64,000 nt of DNA. Origin: Sinorhizobium sp. B11. GTDB taxonomy: Bacteria; Pseudomonadota; Alphaproteobacteria; Rhizobiales; Rhizobiaceae. A program made the position numbers and the translations under genes. The stretch covers positions 1,240,001-1,304,000 of the forward strand of contig CP091034.1 in the NCBI GenBank assembly GCA_039725955.1, written 5' to 3'. Positions 50,340 to 59,936 of the stretch are shown here, piece after piece. The notes below the pieces were generated by a model that worked only from the letters and a program-made list of their open reading frames with translations, was not told the DNA's origin and did not search any database. Numbering within the stretch: the stretch's first letter is position 1; each line of letters begins with the position of its first letter.

Positions 50340-52382
50340 TTATTTCGCGGCGTCGTCGTGAAAATGATTATAGACCTGCTTTGCGACGGTCTCCGAAATC
50401 CCTTCCACCGCCATGAGATCGGAGAGCGCGGCTCGCGACACGGCTTTCGCCGTGCCGAAGTGCTGCAACAGGGCCCGCTTGCGCGAAGGCCCGATGCCGC
50501 CGATCTCGTCGAGCGGATTCTTGACCATCTCCTTCTTGCGCCGGGCCCGATGCGAGCCGATCGCGAAACGGTGCGCCTCGTCGCGCATGCGCTGGATGAA
50601 ATAGAGAACAGGATCGCGCGGCGGCAGCGTGAAACTTCCCTTGCCGGGTGCAAAGAAACGCTCACGGCCGGCCTCGCGGTCCACGCCCTTGGCGACGCCG
50701 ATGGCAATCACGCTGTCGGTTATCCCGAGCTCTTCCAGGATGGCACGTACCGCGGTCATCTGTCCCTGGCCGCCGTCGATGAGGATCACGTCCGGCCAGG
50801 CGGGGAAGGGCATGTCGGCCGCATCTGCGACGGAGACCTGCGCGCTCCTGTCCGGAATGCCCTCTTCCTTCAGCAGGCGCGAGAAGCGCCGCGTCATCAC
50901 TTCGCGCATCATGCCGAAGTCGTCGCCGGGGGTGATCTCGGTCGATTTGATGTTGAACTTGCGATACTGGTTCTTCACGAAGCCTTCCGGCCCGGCGACC
51001 ACCATGCCCCCGACCGCATTCGTGCCCATGATATGCGAGTTGTCGTAGATCTCGACGCGCTGCGGCACATAGGGCAGGCCGAACGTGTCCTTGAATCCTT
51101 CCAGCAGCCGGGATTGCGAGGCGGTTTCAGCAAGCTTGCGCCCATGCGCCTCGCGGGCATTGGCGATAACATGCTCGACGAGATCGCGCTTCTCGCCGCG
51201 CTGCGGGACGAGGATCGAAACCTTGTGTCCGGCTTTTTCACCGAGTGCGGCCGCCAGCAGTTCCAGTTCTTCCACCGTTTCCGACAGCATGATCTGCCGC
51301 GGCACCGGCTTGTCGTCGTAGAACTGCGCGAGGAAGGCGTTCAGCACCTCGGCGCCAGACAGTTGCGGATCGGCCTTCGGGAAATAGGCGCGGTTGCCCC
51401 AGTTCTGTCCCGTGCGGAAGAAGAACACCTGGATGCAGGAAATCCCGCCTTCGTGATGGATGGCGAAAACATCAGCCTCTTCGACGCCGGCCGGATTGAT
51501 GCCCTGGTGGCTCTGGACATGCGAGAGCGCCGCGAGGCGGTCGCGGTAGATCGCAGCGCGTTCGAAATCGAGATCTTCGGCGGCGGCGTTCATCGCCTCC
51601 GCCATGTGCTCCTTCACCTTCTGGCTCTTGCCGGAGAGGAAGTCCTTGGCCTCCTGCACCAGCTCCGCATAGCCCTCGTCGCTGACCTCATGCGTACACG
51701 GCCCGGAACAGCGCTTGATCTGGTAGAGCAGGCAGGGCCGGGTGCGTGTCTCGAAGACGCTGTCGGTACAGGTGCGGATCAGGAAGGCGCGCTGCAGCGA
51801 ATTGATCGTGCGGCCAACGGCACCGGCCGAGGCGAAGGGACCGAAATAGTCCCCCTTCCGGGCACGCGCACCGCGATGCTTGAAGATGGCAGGGGCGCGG
51901 TGATCGCCTGTTATCAGGATATAGGGAAACGACTTGTCGTCGCGCAAAAGCACGTTAAAGCGCGGCCGCAAGCGCTTGATCAGATTCGCTTCGAGCAGCA
52001 GCGCCTCGGTCTCCGTCCGCGTCGTGACGAATTCCATGTTGGCGGTCTGGCGCACCATCTGGGCGATGCGGTTGGAGTGCACGCGACCCATCGCATAGTT
52101 GCCGACGCGCTTCTTCAGGCTGCGGGCCTTGCCCACATAGAGCACATCGCCCGCCTCGTTGAACATGCGGTAGACGCCGGGGCTGTTCGGCAGGCGCTTG
52201 ACGAATTCGGCGATCAAATCGGCGCCGAGCAGGCCGGTTTCGTTGATGCTGCCGGCATTCCAGTCGACCGACGCCGAAATCGGCGAGGCAGAGGCATCGC
52301 CTTCTACCTCGATGATATCGTCGTCGTTATCATCGGTCTCGTCGTAAAGAACACCGCCATCCGGCAGCTTCTTGGCATTCAT
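50340..52382 (-). CDS. uvrC: UvrABC system protein C
   Basis: 680 residues. Dual-incision nuclease of nucleotide excision repair. The N-terminal GIY-YIG domain carries [20 protein letters not shown], the middle UVR motif [13 protein letters not shown]...[13 protein letters not shown], and the C-terminal RNase H-like domain and HhH ([19 protein letters not shown]). Its ATG overlaps the stop of the upstream SDR by ATGA. Confidence 0.95.
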   Translation of the reverse strand: MNAKKLPDGGVLYDETDDNDDDIIEVEGDASASPISASVDWNAGSINETGLLGADLIAEFVKRLPNSPGVYRMFNEAGDVLYVGKARSLKKRVGNYAMGRVHSNRIAQMVRQTANMEFVTTRTETEALLLEANLIKRLRPRFNVLLRDDKSFPYILITGDHRAPAIFKHRGARARKGDYFGPFASAGAVGRTINSLQRAFLIRTCTDSVFETRTRPCLLYQIKRCSGPCTHEVSDEGYAELVQEAKDFLSGKSQKVKEHMAEAMNAAAEDLDFERAAIYRDRLAALSHVQSHQGINPAGVEEADVFAIHHEGGISCIQVFFFRTGQNWGNRAYFPKADPQLSGAEVLNAFLAQFYDDKPVPRQIMLSETVEELELLAAALGEKAGHKVSILVPQRGEKRDLVEHVIANAREAHGRKLAETASQSRLLEGFKDTFGLPYVPQRVEIYDNSHIMGTNAVGGMVVAGPEGFVKNQYRKFNIKSTEITPGDDFGMMREVMTRRFSRLLKEEGIPDRSAQVSVADAADMPFPAWPDVILIDGGQGQMTAVRAILEELGITDSVIAIGVAKGVDREAGRERFFAPGKGSFTLPPRDPVLYFIQRMRDEAHRFAIGSHRARRKKEMVKNPLDEIGGIGPSRKRALLQHFGTAKAVSRAALSDLMAVEGISETVAKQVYNHFHDDAAK

Positions 52383-53146
52383 TCCTTGATCTCCAGCACA
52401 TCAGGCGTTTGCCAAGCGAGATGCTGGCCGCCGTCGAGTGCAATCATCTGACCCGTGATCGAAGGGGTCTCGAACAGAAAACGAATCGTTCGGCCGAATT
52501 CCTTGAGCTCAGGTCCCCGCTTCAAGATAAGGGCTGAAACCTGTGCTTGGAAGTCTTCCTGCAATTGCCGCTCGCTCGGCATCGATGGGCCGGGACCGAT
52601 CGCGTTGACGCGGATGCGTGGGGCCAACGCCTGCGCCATCGTCTGGGTCGCCGTCCACAGCGCCGATTTCGACAGAGTATAGGAGTAGAAGCTCGGCCGC
52701 AGTGCCCAGACGCGCTGGTCGATAATGTTGACGATCAGCCCCTCGGCCGTTTCCGGTAGCTGTTCGGCGAATTTAGCGGCGAGTATCGAAGGCGCGCGAA
52801 CATGGACGGCAAAGTGCTCGTCCCATACTCGTGCGTCGAATTTGCGGAGCGAATCCTCGAGGAAAATCGATGCGTTATTAACGAGAAGATCGAGCGGTCC
52901 GAGCGCCTCGCACGCCTTTCCGACAAGCTCCTCGGTCTCGTCAACATTGGCGAGATCTGCCTTGATCGCAACCGCCTGATGGCCCTTCTGCCGCAATTCC
53001 GCCGCAAAGCTCTCGGCTTCGGCGAGCGAGCCGTTGGCATGGATTGCGACCGAAAATCCATCAGCAACAAGGTCTTCGGCAATCGCCCGGCCTATTCTTT
53101 TGGCGGCACCCGTCACAAGCGCCGCGCGAAGTCTTTTCTGGGTCAA
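52379..53146 (-). CDS. SDR, pteridine reductase / FolM-like
   Basis: 255 residues. [12 protein letters not shown] has the TGxxRIG of the PTR1/FolM group rather than classical TGxxxGIG, NNASIF stands at the fourth strand, and the catalytic serine position is an aspartate (VNIIDQRVW) with YTLSK as Tyr-Lys pair. These are the marks of pteridine and dihydropteridine reductases, so a role in folate or pterin reduction is likely. Coupled to uvrC. Confidence 0.82.
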   Translation of the reverse strand: MTQKRLRAALVTGAAKRIGRAIAEDLVADGFSVAIHANGSLAEAESFAAELRQKGHQAVAIKADLANVDETEELVGKACEALGPLDLLVNNASIFLEDSLRKFDARVWDEHFAVHVRAPSILAAKFAEQLPETAEGLIVNIIDQRVWALRPSFYSYTLSKSALWTATQTMAQALAPRIRVNAIGPGPSMPSERQLQEDFQAQVSALILKRGPELKEFGRTIRFLFETPSITGQMIALDGGQHLAWQTPDVLEIKE

Positions 53147-53509
53147 GATGCTGCCTTCTGATCCTGCGAGTCCGTTTGCTGACTATATAAGGGCAGGCCT
53201 AGATTATATAAATAGGCCGAAAGCATTGCCTCTGCTGGCCGGATATTCTATGTATTATTTGCGGAATCGAGTTATTAAAATGAGTATTGTAAGTTTAACT
53301 CATTATTATCCTTAATAAACGGTATGTTGCAGCCAAGCAACATCGAATTTCTGCCGCCGCGGGGCCACAATGATATCACAATTTGGCTCTTTCAAATCCG
53401 CATTTGCACTCCAATTTCACTCTCGAACCGGAAGGGACATTTAGTAATCCCCCGTGAATGCTTCGCCGATTTTGAGTTGACGGGCGCGCGGGACTGAAAG
53501 GAGACAAGT
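53147..53509. other. AT-rich intergenic region upstream of ropB
   Basis: 363 bp between divergent genes, distinctly AT-rich from about 53180 to 53420. It must hold the promoters of the SDR-uvrC operon (minus) and ropB (plus). It contains the inverted repeat at 53196-53218 and, near ropB, TTGAGTTGACGGGC. No gene seen. Confidence 0.55.
53196..53218. promoter_or_regulatory. AT-rich inverted repeat with TATAAT on the minus strand
   Basis: Arms GGCCTA (53196-53201) and TAGGCC (53213-53218) flank an 11-bp AT-rich centre GATTATATAAA. On the minus strand the centre contains a perfect -10 TATAAT (plus-strand ATTATA 53204-53209), about 60 bp before the SDR start. A -35 is not convincing, so the site may be activator- or repressor-controlled. 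Confidence 0.45.
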
Positions 53510-54142
53510 ATGCGTATACTCTTTGCTGGCCTCATGGCTTCCGCTCTCGCCGTTGGCGGTTTCTCGGTAGCCCACGCAGCTGATGCCGTGGATCAGGTTC
53601 CGCAGGCCCCGGTTGCTGAGGAGACCCCGGCTCCGGTCAACAACTGGCAGGGCTTCTACCTCGGTGGCGCAGCGACCTACAACATGGGCAGCTTCGGTCA
53701 CGACCGTGACACCTACGATTGGGGCGGCCAGCTCTTCACCGGTTACAACTTCCAGCAGGGCCAGATCGTTTACGGTGCTGAAGCCGATCTCGGTTACGGC
53801 GATGCGGACGTGACTCAGGACGGCATCAAGAACAAGACCGGCTGGAATGGCTCCGTCCGCGGCCGCGTCGGTTACGACCTGAACCCCTTCCTGCTTTATG
53901 GTACGGCAGGTCTGGCGCTCGCCAACACTAAGGTTTCCGACGGCACGTCTTCCGACAGCAAGACCGCCTACGGCTATACGGTCGGCGCCGGTGTCGAAGC
54001 CTTCGTGACCAACAACATCACGACGCGTCTGGAATACCGCTACACCGACTACCAGGACAAGGACTACAATCTCGACTCCGGCAGCGTTTCGCGCGGCTTC
54101 GACGAAAACAGCGTCAAGGTCGGTATCGGCGTCAAGTTCTGA
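53510..54142 (+). CDS. ropB: Outer membrane protein RopB-like (Omp25/31 family)
   Basis: 210 residues. Signal peptide MRILFAGLMASALAVGGFSV ending at AHA. The mature part NNWQGFYLGGAATYN is the N-terminal beta-hairpin of the Omp25/31 family barrel; the last strand ENSVKVGIGVKF ends in Phe, as outer membrane barrels require. The match to RopB of R. leguminosarum is from memory. ATG follows AAAGGAGACAAGT; strong terminator follows. Codon use is clearly that of a highly expressed gene. Confidence 0.9.
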   Translation: MRILFAGLMASALAVGGFSVAHAADAVDQVPQAPVAEETPAPVNNWQGFYLGGAATYNMGSFGHDRDTYDWGGQLFTGYNFQQGQIVYGAEADLGYGDADVTQDGIKNKTGWNGSVRGRVGYDLNPFLLYGTAGLALANTKVSDGTSSDSKTAYGYTVGAGVEAFVTNNITTRLEYRYTDYQDKDYNLDSGSVSRGFDENSVKVGIGVKF

Positions 54143-54162
54143 TCCCGATTGCATCGAATATG

Positions 54163-54194
54163 AAAAAGCCGGGCTTCGTGCCCGGCTTTTTTTT
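54163..54194 (+). terminator. Intrinsic terminator after ropB
   Basis: Stem AAAAGCCGGGC (54164-54174) and GCCCGGCTTTT (54180-54190), loop TTCGT, then TTTT. Complementary A run makes it work for the opposite strand too. Confidence 0.92.
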
Positions 54195-54248
54195 GTTGTC
54201 TGCGTCGACCTCGGATTCTAGTGCCTTGCCCCATAGGCCTTACAAATC

Positions 54249-54845
54249 TCAGGTCTGCGGCTTCAATTGCTCGTAGCCGTCGAACTTCTTTTCGAATTCC
54301 CGCAGCCAGCCGATCAGTTCGGCATGGTCTTCCTCCCACTGGCCCTTGAAGCGCAGGTCGAGGTAGCCGATCGTGGCGGCGAGCGCGAAATGCCCGCCAT
54401 GCATCTTCTTGCCGAGCTTCGGCGTATTGGCGGCCAGATAGTTCAGTGCGGTCTCGACCTTCTTCCACTGCCGGTCGATCCAGGGCTGATGCATCTTTTC
54501 TTCGTCGCGGAAGCGGCGTTCGTAGACGATCGCCAGCAGGCAGTCGCAGACGCCGTCGCAGAGCGCTTCCAGCACTTCGGCATCCGTGCGCTTGCCCTTT
54601 TTGGAAGGATAGAGCGCCCCCTTCTTGAGCCGGTCGAAATAATGCATGATGGCGATGCTGTCGAAGATGGAAACACCGTCATCCGTCAGCAGCGTCGGGA
54701 TCTTGCCGAGCGGGTTGTTGTCCACGAGGATCGCCGGTCCCGCATTCGTATCGACCCGGATTTCCGTAGTCTCCAGGCCGAGATGGCGCGAAGCCATGCG
54801 CACCTTGCTGGAGAAAGGGGAGGTCGGGGAGCAGAGAAGCTTCAT
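54249..54845 (-). CDS. Glutathione S-transferase family protein
   Basis: 198 residues. MKLLCSPTSPFSSKVRMASR is the N-terminal GST motif with the catalytic Ser/Cys region, followed by NPLGKIPTLLTDDG, then a helical C-domain. It is of the YfcF/YibF-like class. Function unknown. It converges on ropB and lies 57 bp downstream of rlmJ, so may be read with it. Confidence 0.82.
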   Translation of the reverse strand: MKLLCSPTSPFSSKVRMASRHLGLETTEIRVDTNAGPAILVDNNPLGKIPTLLTDDGVSIFDSIAIMHYFDRLKKGALYPSKKGKRTDAEVLEALCDGVCDCLLAIVYERRFRDEEKMHQPWIDRQWKKVETALNYLAANTPKLGKKMHGGHFALAATIGYLDLRFKGQWEEDHAELIGWLREFEKKFDGYEQLKPQT

Positions 54846-54902
54846 GGGGCACCTTTTGGATATGCTGATGGCGCCGGACTATTCCCGAGCGACGAGAGTC
54901 GG

Positions 54903-55772
54903 TCAATCGGCCTTGGCGAGCTTGGTTTCGCCGCGCAGCCAGAAAGCTCTTTGCGAGGCGAAACGGTCCTGCGCCAGATGGTCCTTCAGCGCCGGTAGCA
55001 ATTGGTGCAGCTCGTCCTTCAGCGTGAAGGGCGGATTGACGATGACGAGGCCGGAGCCCGTCAGCCCCGTCGTCTCGCGGTCGCTGCGCACTGCAAGCTC
55101 GGCGCAGAGCATCTTCGGGATTTCGGTCGCCTGCAGCGCTTCGTGAAATTCCTTGATCGGTGCGCCCTTCTTCAGTGGATACCAGAGGCAATAGGTGCCA
55201 CCAGGAAAACGCCGGTAGGCCTTGGCAAGACCATCCACCAGGCGCTCATATTCGCCGTCTTCCTCGAAGGGCGGATCGACGAGCACGATGCCGCGCTTTT
55301 CCTTGGGCGGCAGATGCGCGCCGAGCGCCAGCCAGCCGTCGAGCTCGGTGATGCGCGCATGATGGTCGCCTTCGAAGACGCGATGCAGGCGAACAAAATC
55401 CTCAGGGTGCAGTTCCATTGCCGAAAGCCGGTCCTGCGGGCGGAAGAGCATGCGGGCCAGTTTGGGCGAGCCGGGATAGAAGCGCAGGCCGCCCTGCGGG
55501 TTCAGCTCGCGGATGGCGGTGAGATAGGGCTCCAGCAATTCGGAGACCTGTGGTCCGAGATCGGTCTCGAGCAGTTTGCCGATACCATCTTGCCATTCCC
55601 CGGTCTTCTGCGCTTCCTCGGAAGAAAGATCGTAGAGGCCGATGCCGGCATGCGTGTCGAGTACGCGGAAACCCGCATCCTTCTTCTGCATGTAGCGGAC
55701 GAGCCGAGCCAGCACCGCATGCTTCAGGACATCGGCGAAATTGCCTGCATGATAGATGTGGCGATAGTTCAT
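54903..55772 (-). CDS. rlmJ: 23S rRNA (A2030-N6)-methyltransferase RlmJ
   Basis: 289 residues. N-terminal MNYRHIYHAGNFADVLKHAV and VLDTHAGIGLYDL, with the catalytic motif LVDPPFEEDGEY (DPPF, near residue 168), are characteristic of RlmJ. It methylates A2030 in 23S rRNA with SAM. Confidence 0.94.
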   Translation of the reverse strand: MNYRHIYHAGNFADVLKHAVLARLVRYMQKKDAGFRVLDTHAGIGLYDLSSEEAQKTGEWQDGIGKLLETDLGPQVSELLEPYLTAIRELNPQGGLRFYPGSPKLARMLFRPQDRLSAMELHPEDFVRLHRVFEGDHHARITELDGWLALGAHLPPKEKRGIVLVDPPFEEDGEYERLVDGLAKAYRRFPGGTYCLWYPLKKGAPIKEFHEALQATEIPKMLCAELAVRSDRETTGLTGSGLVIVNPPFTLKDELHQLLPALKDHLAQDRFASQRAFWLRGETKLAKAD

Positions 55773-55855
55773 TTTCGCTGATGCCTGTTATGAATTCGGA
55801 TCATTGGGAGTTTTTGTGCCTTTTGGGCGGTCGAGCCTTGGCATATAGAAATCGC

Positions 55856-57979
55856 ATGAACATTGCGACCCCCATCCATGCCAAATCCCGGATCGGCCAT
55901 ACGGCCTGTCCGCATGACTGTCCCTCCACCTGCGCACTGGAAGTGGATCTGACGGAAGACGGCCGTATCGGTCGTGTCCGGGGCGCCAACGATCATTCCT
56001 ACACGTCGGGCGTCATCTGCGCCAAGGTCGCCCGTTATGCCGAGCGGCTCTATCATCCGGACCGTCTCATGCACCCGCTGCGCCGCGCCGGCGCCAAGGG
56101 GGCAGGGCAGTGGCAGCAGATTTCCTGGGACGATGCGCTGGATGAGATTGCCGAAGCCTTCGTGAAGGCCGAGGCCAAGGATGGCAGTGAGGCCATCTGG
56201 CCTTATTTCTACGCCGGCACCATGGGCTGGGTACAGCGCGACTCGATCGAGCGCCTGCGCCATGCCAAGCGTTATTCCGGCTTCTTCTCCTCGATCTGCA
56301 CCAATCCCGCCTGGACCGGTTTTACCATGGCGACCGGCATGCTGCGCGGCCCCGATCCGCGCGAGATGGCCCGCACCGATTGCGTCGTCATCTGGGGCAC
56401 CAATGCTGTTGCCACCCAGGTCAATGTGATGACCCACGCGATCAAGTCGCGCAAGGAGCGCGGCGCGAAGATCGTCGTCATCGACATCTACGACAATCCG
56501 ACGATGAAGCAGGCTGACATGGCGCTCATCGTCAAGCCGGGTACCGATGCGGCCCTTGCCTGCGCCGTCATGCACATCGCCTTCCGCGACGGTTATGCCG
56601 ACCGCGACTACATGGCTGGATATGCCGACGATCCCTCGGGTCTCGAAGCGCATCTGAAGACAAAGACGCCGGGATGGGCGGCCGCAATAACCGGTCTTTC
56701 GGTCGATGAGATCGAAGCCTTCGCCAAGCTCGTCGGCACCACGAGGAAGACCTTCTTCCGCCTCGGCTATGGCTTCACGCGCCAGCGCAATGGTGCGGTC
56801 GCCATGCACGCGGCAGCCTCGATCGCCACCGTGCTCGGCTCCTGGCAATATGAGGGCGGCGGCGCCTTCCATTCCAACAGCGATATCTTTCGCATGAACA
56901 ATGCGGAACTGACCGGCAAGTCGATGAAGGATGCCGACATCCGCATGATCGACCAGTCACAGATCGGCCGGGCGCTGACCGGCGATGCCGTGGCGTTGCG
57001 CGATCGCGGCCCTGTTACGGCCATGCTGATTCAGAACACCAATCCGGTGAATATCGCCCCGGAACAGCGGCTGGTGAAACAAGGCTTTGCGCGCGACGAT
57101 CTCTTCGTTGCCGTGCATGAGCAGTTCATGACCGAGACGGCCGAAATGGCCGATATCGTCATTCCCGCCACCATGTTCGTCGAGCACGACGATATCTATC
57201 GCGCCGGCGGCCAGAACCACATTCTGCTTGGGCCCAAGCTCGTCGAGCCGCCATCGACCGTGCGCACCAATCTCTTCGTCATCGAGGAACTGGCAAAACG
57301 CCTTGGCGTCGCCGATCGCCCCGGCTTCGGCTTCACCGCCCGCGAAATGGTCGATCGCGTTCTGGCCGCTAGCAACCTGCCGGACTATGACCATTTCCTC
57401 GAGCACAAATGGTTCGACCGCCAGCCGGCTTTCGAGGACGCACACTATCTCAATGGTTTCGCCCATGCCGACGGCAAGTTCCACTTCCGCCCGGACTGGG
57501 TGAACGGCGCCTCACCGAACAAGCCGCCCGCTTCCGTCGGTGCGCTCGGCCCCTATGCCGAACTGCCGCCGTTCCCGGATCAGGTCGACGTCATCGAGCT
57601 TGCTGACGCCGAGCATCCCTTCCGCCTGGCGACATCGCCGGCGCGCAATTTCCTGAATTCGAGCTTCTCGGAAACCAAGACCTCGCGCCAGAAGGAAGGC
57701 CGCCCGGAAGTGATGATCAACCCTGTCGATGCCGAGGCGAACGATGTCGGCAATGGTGACCTCGTCCGCATTGGTAATATGCGCGGTGACCTGCGCATCC
57801 ACGCCCGCGTAACGACCGAGGTCAAGCCGGGCGTTTTGATCGCCGAGGGCCTCTGGCCCAACAAGGCGCATGTCGATGGCGAAGGCATCAACGTTCTCAC
57901 CGGCGCCGATCCCGTGGCGCCCTATGGCGGCGCTGCCGTCCATGACAACAAGGTCTGGCTTCGCAAGGACGTCATATGA
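55856..57979 (+). CDS. Molybdopterin oxidoreductase (DMSO reductase superfamily)
   Basis: 707 residues. N-terminal 4Fe-4S motif TACPHDCPSTCALEV and then GVICAKV gives four cysteine ligands (C-x3-C-x3-C-x~30-C). The rest is the MopB fold with the C-terminal molydopterin dinucleotide-binding domain (NDVGNGDLVRIGNMRG). No Tat twin-arginine signal is visible, so it is probably cytoplasmic, and there is no adjacent Fe-S or membrane subunit. The substrate is unknown; the metal ligand cannot be assigned by eye. ATG at 55856 is the family's N-terminus; an in-frame extension into rlmJ is noise. It ends in ATGA overlap with the Nudix gene. The cofactor synthesis genes moaD/moaE lie 6 kb away. Confidence 0.85.
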   Translation: MNIATPIHAKSRIGHTACPHDCPSTCALEVDLTEDGRIGRVRGANDHSYTSGVICAKVARYAERLYHPDRLMHPLRRAGAKGAGQWQQISWDDALDEIAEAFVKAEAKDGSEAIWPYFYAGTMGWVQRDSIERLRHAKRYSGFFSSICTNPAWTGFTMATGMLRGPDPREMARTDCVVIWGTNAVATQVNVMTHAIKSRKERGAKIVVIDIYDNPTMKQADMALIVKPGTDAALACAVMHIAFRDGYADRDYMAGYADDPSGLEAHLKTKTPGWAAAITGLSVDEIEAFAKLVGTTRKTFFRLGYGFTRQRNGAVAMHAAASIATVLGSWQYEGGGAFHSNSDIFRMNNAELTGKSMKDADIRMIDQSQIGRALTGDAVALRDRGPVTAMLIQNTNPVNIAPEQRLVKQGFARDDLFVAVHEQFMTETAEMADIVIPATMFVEHDDIYRAGGQNHILLGPKLVEPPSTVRTNLFVIEELAKRLGVADRPGFGFTAREMVDRVLAASNLPDYDHFLEHKWFDRQPAFEDAHYLNGFAHADGKFHFRPDWVNGASPNKPPASVGALGPYAELPPFPDQVDVIELADAEHPFRLATSPARNFLNSSFSETKTSRQKEGRPEVMINPVDAEANDVGNGDLVRIGNMRGDLRIHARVTTEVKPGVLIAEGLWPNKAHVDGEGINVLTGADPVAPYGGAAVHDNKVWLRKDVI

Positions 57980-58578
57980 CGCAATCTAAGGCAAAAGTGG
58001 AAATCGTCGGCAAGGAGACCCTATCCGACGGCTGGACGAAGCTGACCGGTTATCGGATCGATTATACCGATCGAAATGGCGTGACCCATCGCCTGCCGCG
58101 CGAGGTTTATCACCGCACGCCTGCCGCCTGTATCCTGCTTTATGATCCGAAGCGCGATGTCGTCGTGCTGGTGAAGCAGTTCCGCCTGCCGGCCTATGTA
58201 AACGGCGATCCCGCCTGGATGATCGAAGTGCCTGCCGGCCTGCTGGACGGCGACGAACCCGAGGCCGCGATCCGCCGCGAAGCGATGGAGGAAACGGGAT
58301 ATACGGTCCGTGACGTCCGCTTCCTCTTCAAGTCCTATCCGGCGCCAGGCTCCATTACCGAAGTGGTCCATTTCTTTGCCGCGACGATCGATATCGGCGA
58401 TCGCACATCCGACGGCGGTGGTCTCGAGGAAGAGCACGAGGACATCGAGGTACTGGAAATTCCGCTGCCGGAAGCTCTAGCGATGGTCGAAAGGGGAGAG
58501 ATCATCGATCTCAAGACGATTACGCTGCTGCAATGGGTATTGTTGAACAAAGGCGAAGTTCGGAAGCGGGCAAGCTGA
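57976..58578 (+). CDS. Nudix hydrolase, NudK / GDP-mannose pyrophosphatase-like
   Basis: 200 residues. Nudix box AGLLDGDEPEAAIRREAMEETGY differs by one fewer residue between the first Gly and the REXXEE core from the standard spacing, exactly as E. coli NudK does, and downstream PGSITEVVHFFAATI and GGGLEEEHEDIEVLEIPL also match NudK. Such enzymes hydrolyse GDP-mannose or related sugar nucleotides. It is coupled to the molybdoenzyme by ATGA at 57976-57979. Functional link between the two is unknown. Confidence 0.82.
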   Translation: MTQSKAKVEIVGKETLSDGWTKLTGYRIDYTDRNGVTHRLPREVYHRTPAACILLYDPKRDVVVLVKQFRLPAYVNGDPAWMIEVPAGLLDGDEPEAAIRREAMEETGYTVRDVRFLFKSYPAPGSITEVVHFFAATIDIGDRTSDGGGLEEEHEDIEVLEIPLPEALAMVERGEIIDLKTITLLQWVLLNKGEVRKRAS

Positions 58579-58587
58579 TCGATATCC

Positions 58588-58614
58588 GATCCGTCGATTT
58601 GCCCGGGACGGATC
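58588..58614. terminator. Hairpin between nudK-like and the flavin monooxygenase
   Basis: Perfect 8-bp stem GATCCGTC (58588-58595) and GACGGATC (58607-58614), 11-base loop. It lies between two convergent genes and has no U run. Confidence 0.5.
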
Positions 58615-58633
58615 GAGATAATCCGCGACGAGG

Positions 58634-59932
58634 TCAGTTCTCCCCGCGAACGCGCATCATTTGACGAAAGGCGCGCCGCCTTAGTGCAGGTATCGCGTTT
58701 ATGGTGCGCATGACGCCGCGTGTGACGCCGAGCTGAAGCCTGCCGACAATCGGCCGATGGGCCAGATCGCGGGCATCCATCTGCTTTTTCGATTCCTGGA
58801 CTGCTTCCTTACTGTAGCGAAGCATCTCGATTTCGTAGGCTCGTATGGCTTCGAGGAGGGGCTTTCGGCCCTGGTCCGCTTCGACCAGCATGCGTCCGAG
58901 CAGAGCGGCATCGCGAAGCGCCGTATTGGCACCTGCGCCACGTCCCGGTGTCATCGTATGCACGGCGTCGCCGAGCAGAGTGACATTCGAGCTCGTCCAG
59001 GGCGTCGGTGGTACGGAAGTCCTCATCATGACATCGTGGATCGTCGCTGGTTCCGTCATGCGGATAAGCGCCTGCAGGTGCGGATGCCAGTCCCGAGTGA
59101 TCTCCAGGCCGAGCTCGCGCAATTGTTCGCCGCTCAGCCCGGCCGGATCCTGCGGGAAGTTCTGCCGAGCGCCCCATAAGCCCCAGCCGATACTATCCTC
59201 GTCGAGCGCCTCGACGAAATCCGGCCACCGGGCAGCAAAATCAGGGTCGCTTCTGCTGTGGGCGAACTCGAGTGAATGAATGATGGCGCCAAAGCCCATC
59301 GGCGCCATAATCAGCGACATGCCCTTGAACATTTTGTCCGACAGCAGAGCCTTCGTTTCGGCTGTCATGGGAATTTTGCCCCCGAGCGAGACGATCCCCG
59401 TGTCTTCGAGGCGCGCTTCCGGCAGACGTTGCTTGCGCAAAGTCGAACTCGTGCCGTCCGCCCCCACAAGGACTTCACCTGTCGCGAGGCTTCCATCCTG
59501 AAAACGAGCGGTAATCGATCCGTCGGCATTATTTGTGTAAGCTTCAAACGTCTTCCCGAAGTATACCTCTGCTTCAAGCCCCCTGAGCAGAACCCGTCGC
59601 AGCGTCTTTCGAATGACGTTCCGTTCGCCATCCAGAGCATTCGGGCCCGCATCTTCGATATCGAAGCTCAGCACTTCGCCGAATTGTTCGGTCAGCATGT
59701 TGAAATAGCGCGGCGACCTGGCGCAGGTAGCGACATAGAGGTCGTAGAGTTCGTCGGGGACACAGGCTTTCAGCGCGCGGCTTCCAGCCGGGCTGATGCC
59801 GACGCGATACCCGCCGGTGTCGGCGTTCGGTGCGCGGTCTCGCTCGTACACCGCAACGCTGATGCCGGCCCCCTTGAGCAGATGAGCGAGCGCCAGACCG
59901 CCAGTCCCGGCGCCGATAATCAAAACCTTCAT
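58634..59932 (-). CDS. Class A FAD-dependent monooxygenase
   Basis: 432 residues. IIGAGTGGLALAHLLKGAG (FAD Rossmann motif at residue 4), LVGADGTSSTLRKQ (the DG motif, about 158), and VTLLGDAVHTMTPGRGAGAN (the GD motif, about 308) are all present, the pattern of TetX / aromatic hydroxylase proteins. It would use NAD(P)H, oxygen and FAD to hydroxylate an aromatic or drug-like substrate. The padR gene stops 4 bp upstream, so both are on one transcript controlled by PadR. The ATG follows AGGA. Confidence 0.88.
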   Translation of the reverse strand: MKVLIIGAGTGGLALAHLLKGAGISVAVYERDRAPNADTGGYRVGISPAGSRALKACVPDELYDLYVATCARSPRYFNMLTEQFGEVLSFDIEDAGPNALDGERNVIRKTLRRVLLRGLEAEVYFGKTFEAYTNNADGSITARFQDGSLATGEVLVGADGTSSTLRKQRLPEARLEDTGIVSLGGKIPMTAETKALLSDKMFKGMSLIMAPMGFGAIIHSLEFAHSRSDPDFAARWPDFVEALDEDSIGWGLWGARQNFPQDPAGLSGEQLRELGLEITRDWHPHLQALIRMTEPATIHDVMMRTSVPPTPWTSSNVTLLGDAVHTMTPGRGAGANTALRDAALLGRMLVEADQGRKPLLEAIRAYEIEMLRYSKEAVQESKKQMDARDLAHRPIVGRLQLGVTRGVMRTINAIPALRRRAFRQMMRVRGEN

Positions 59933-59936
59933 GGTC

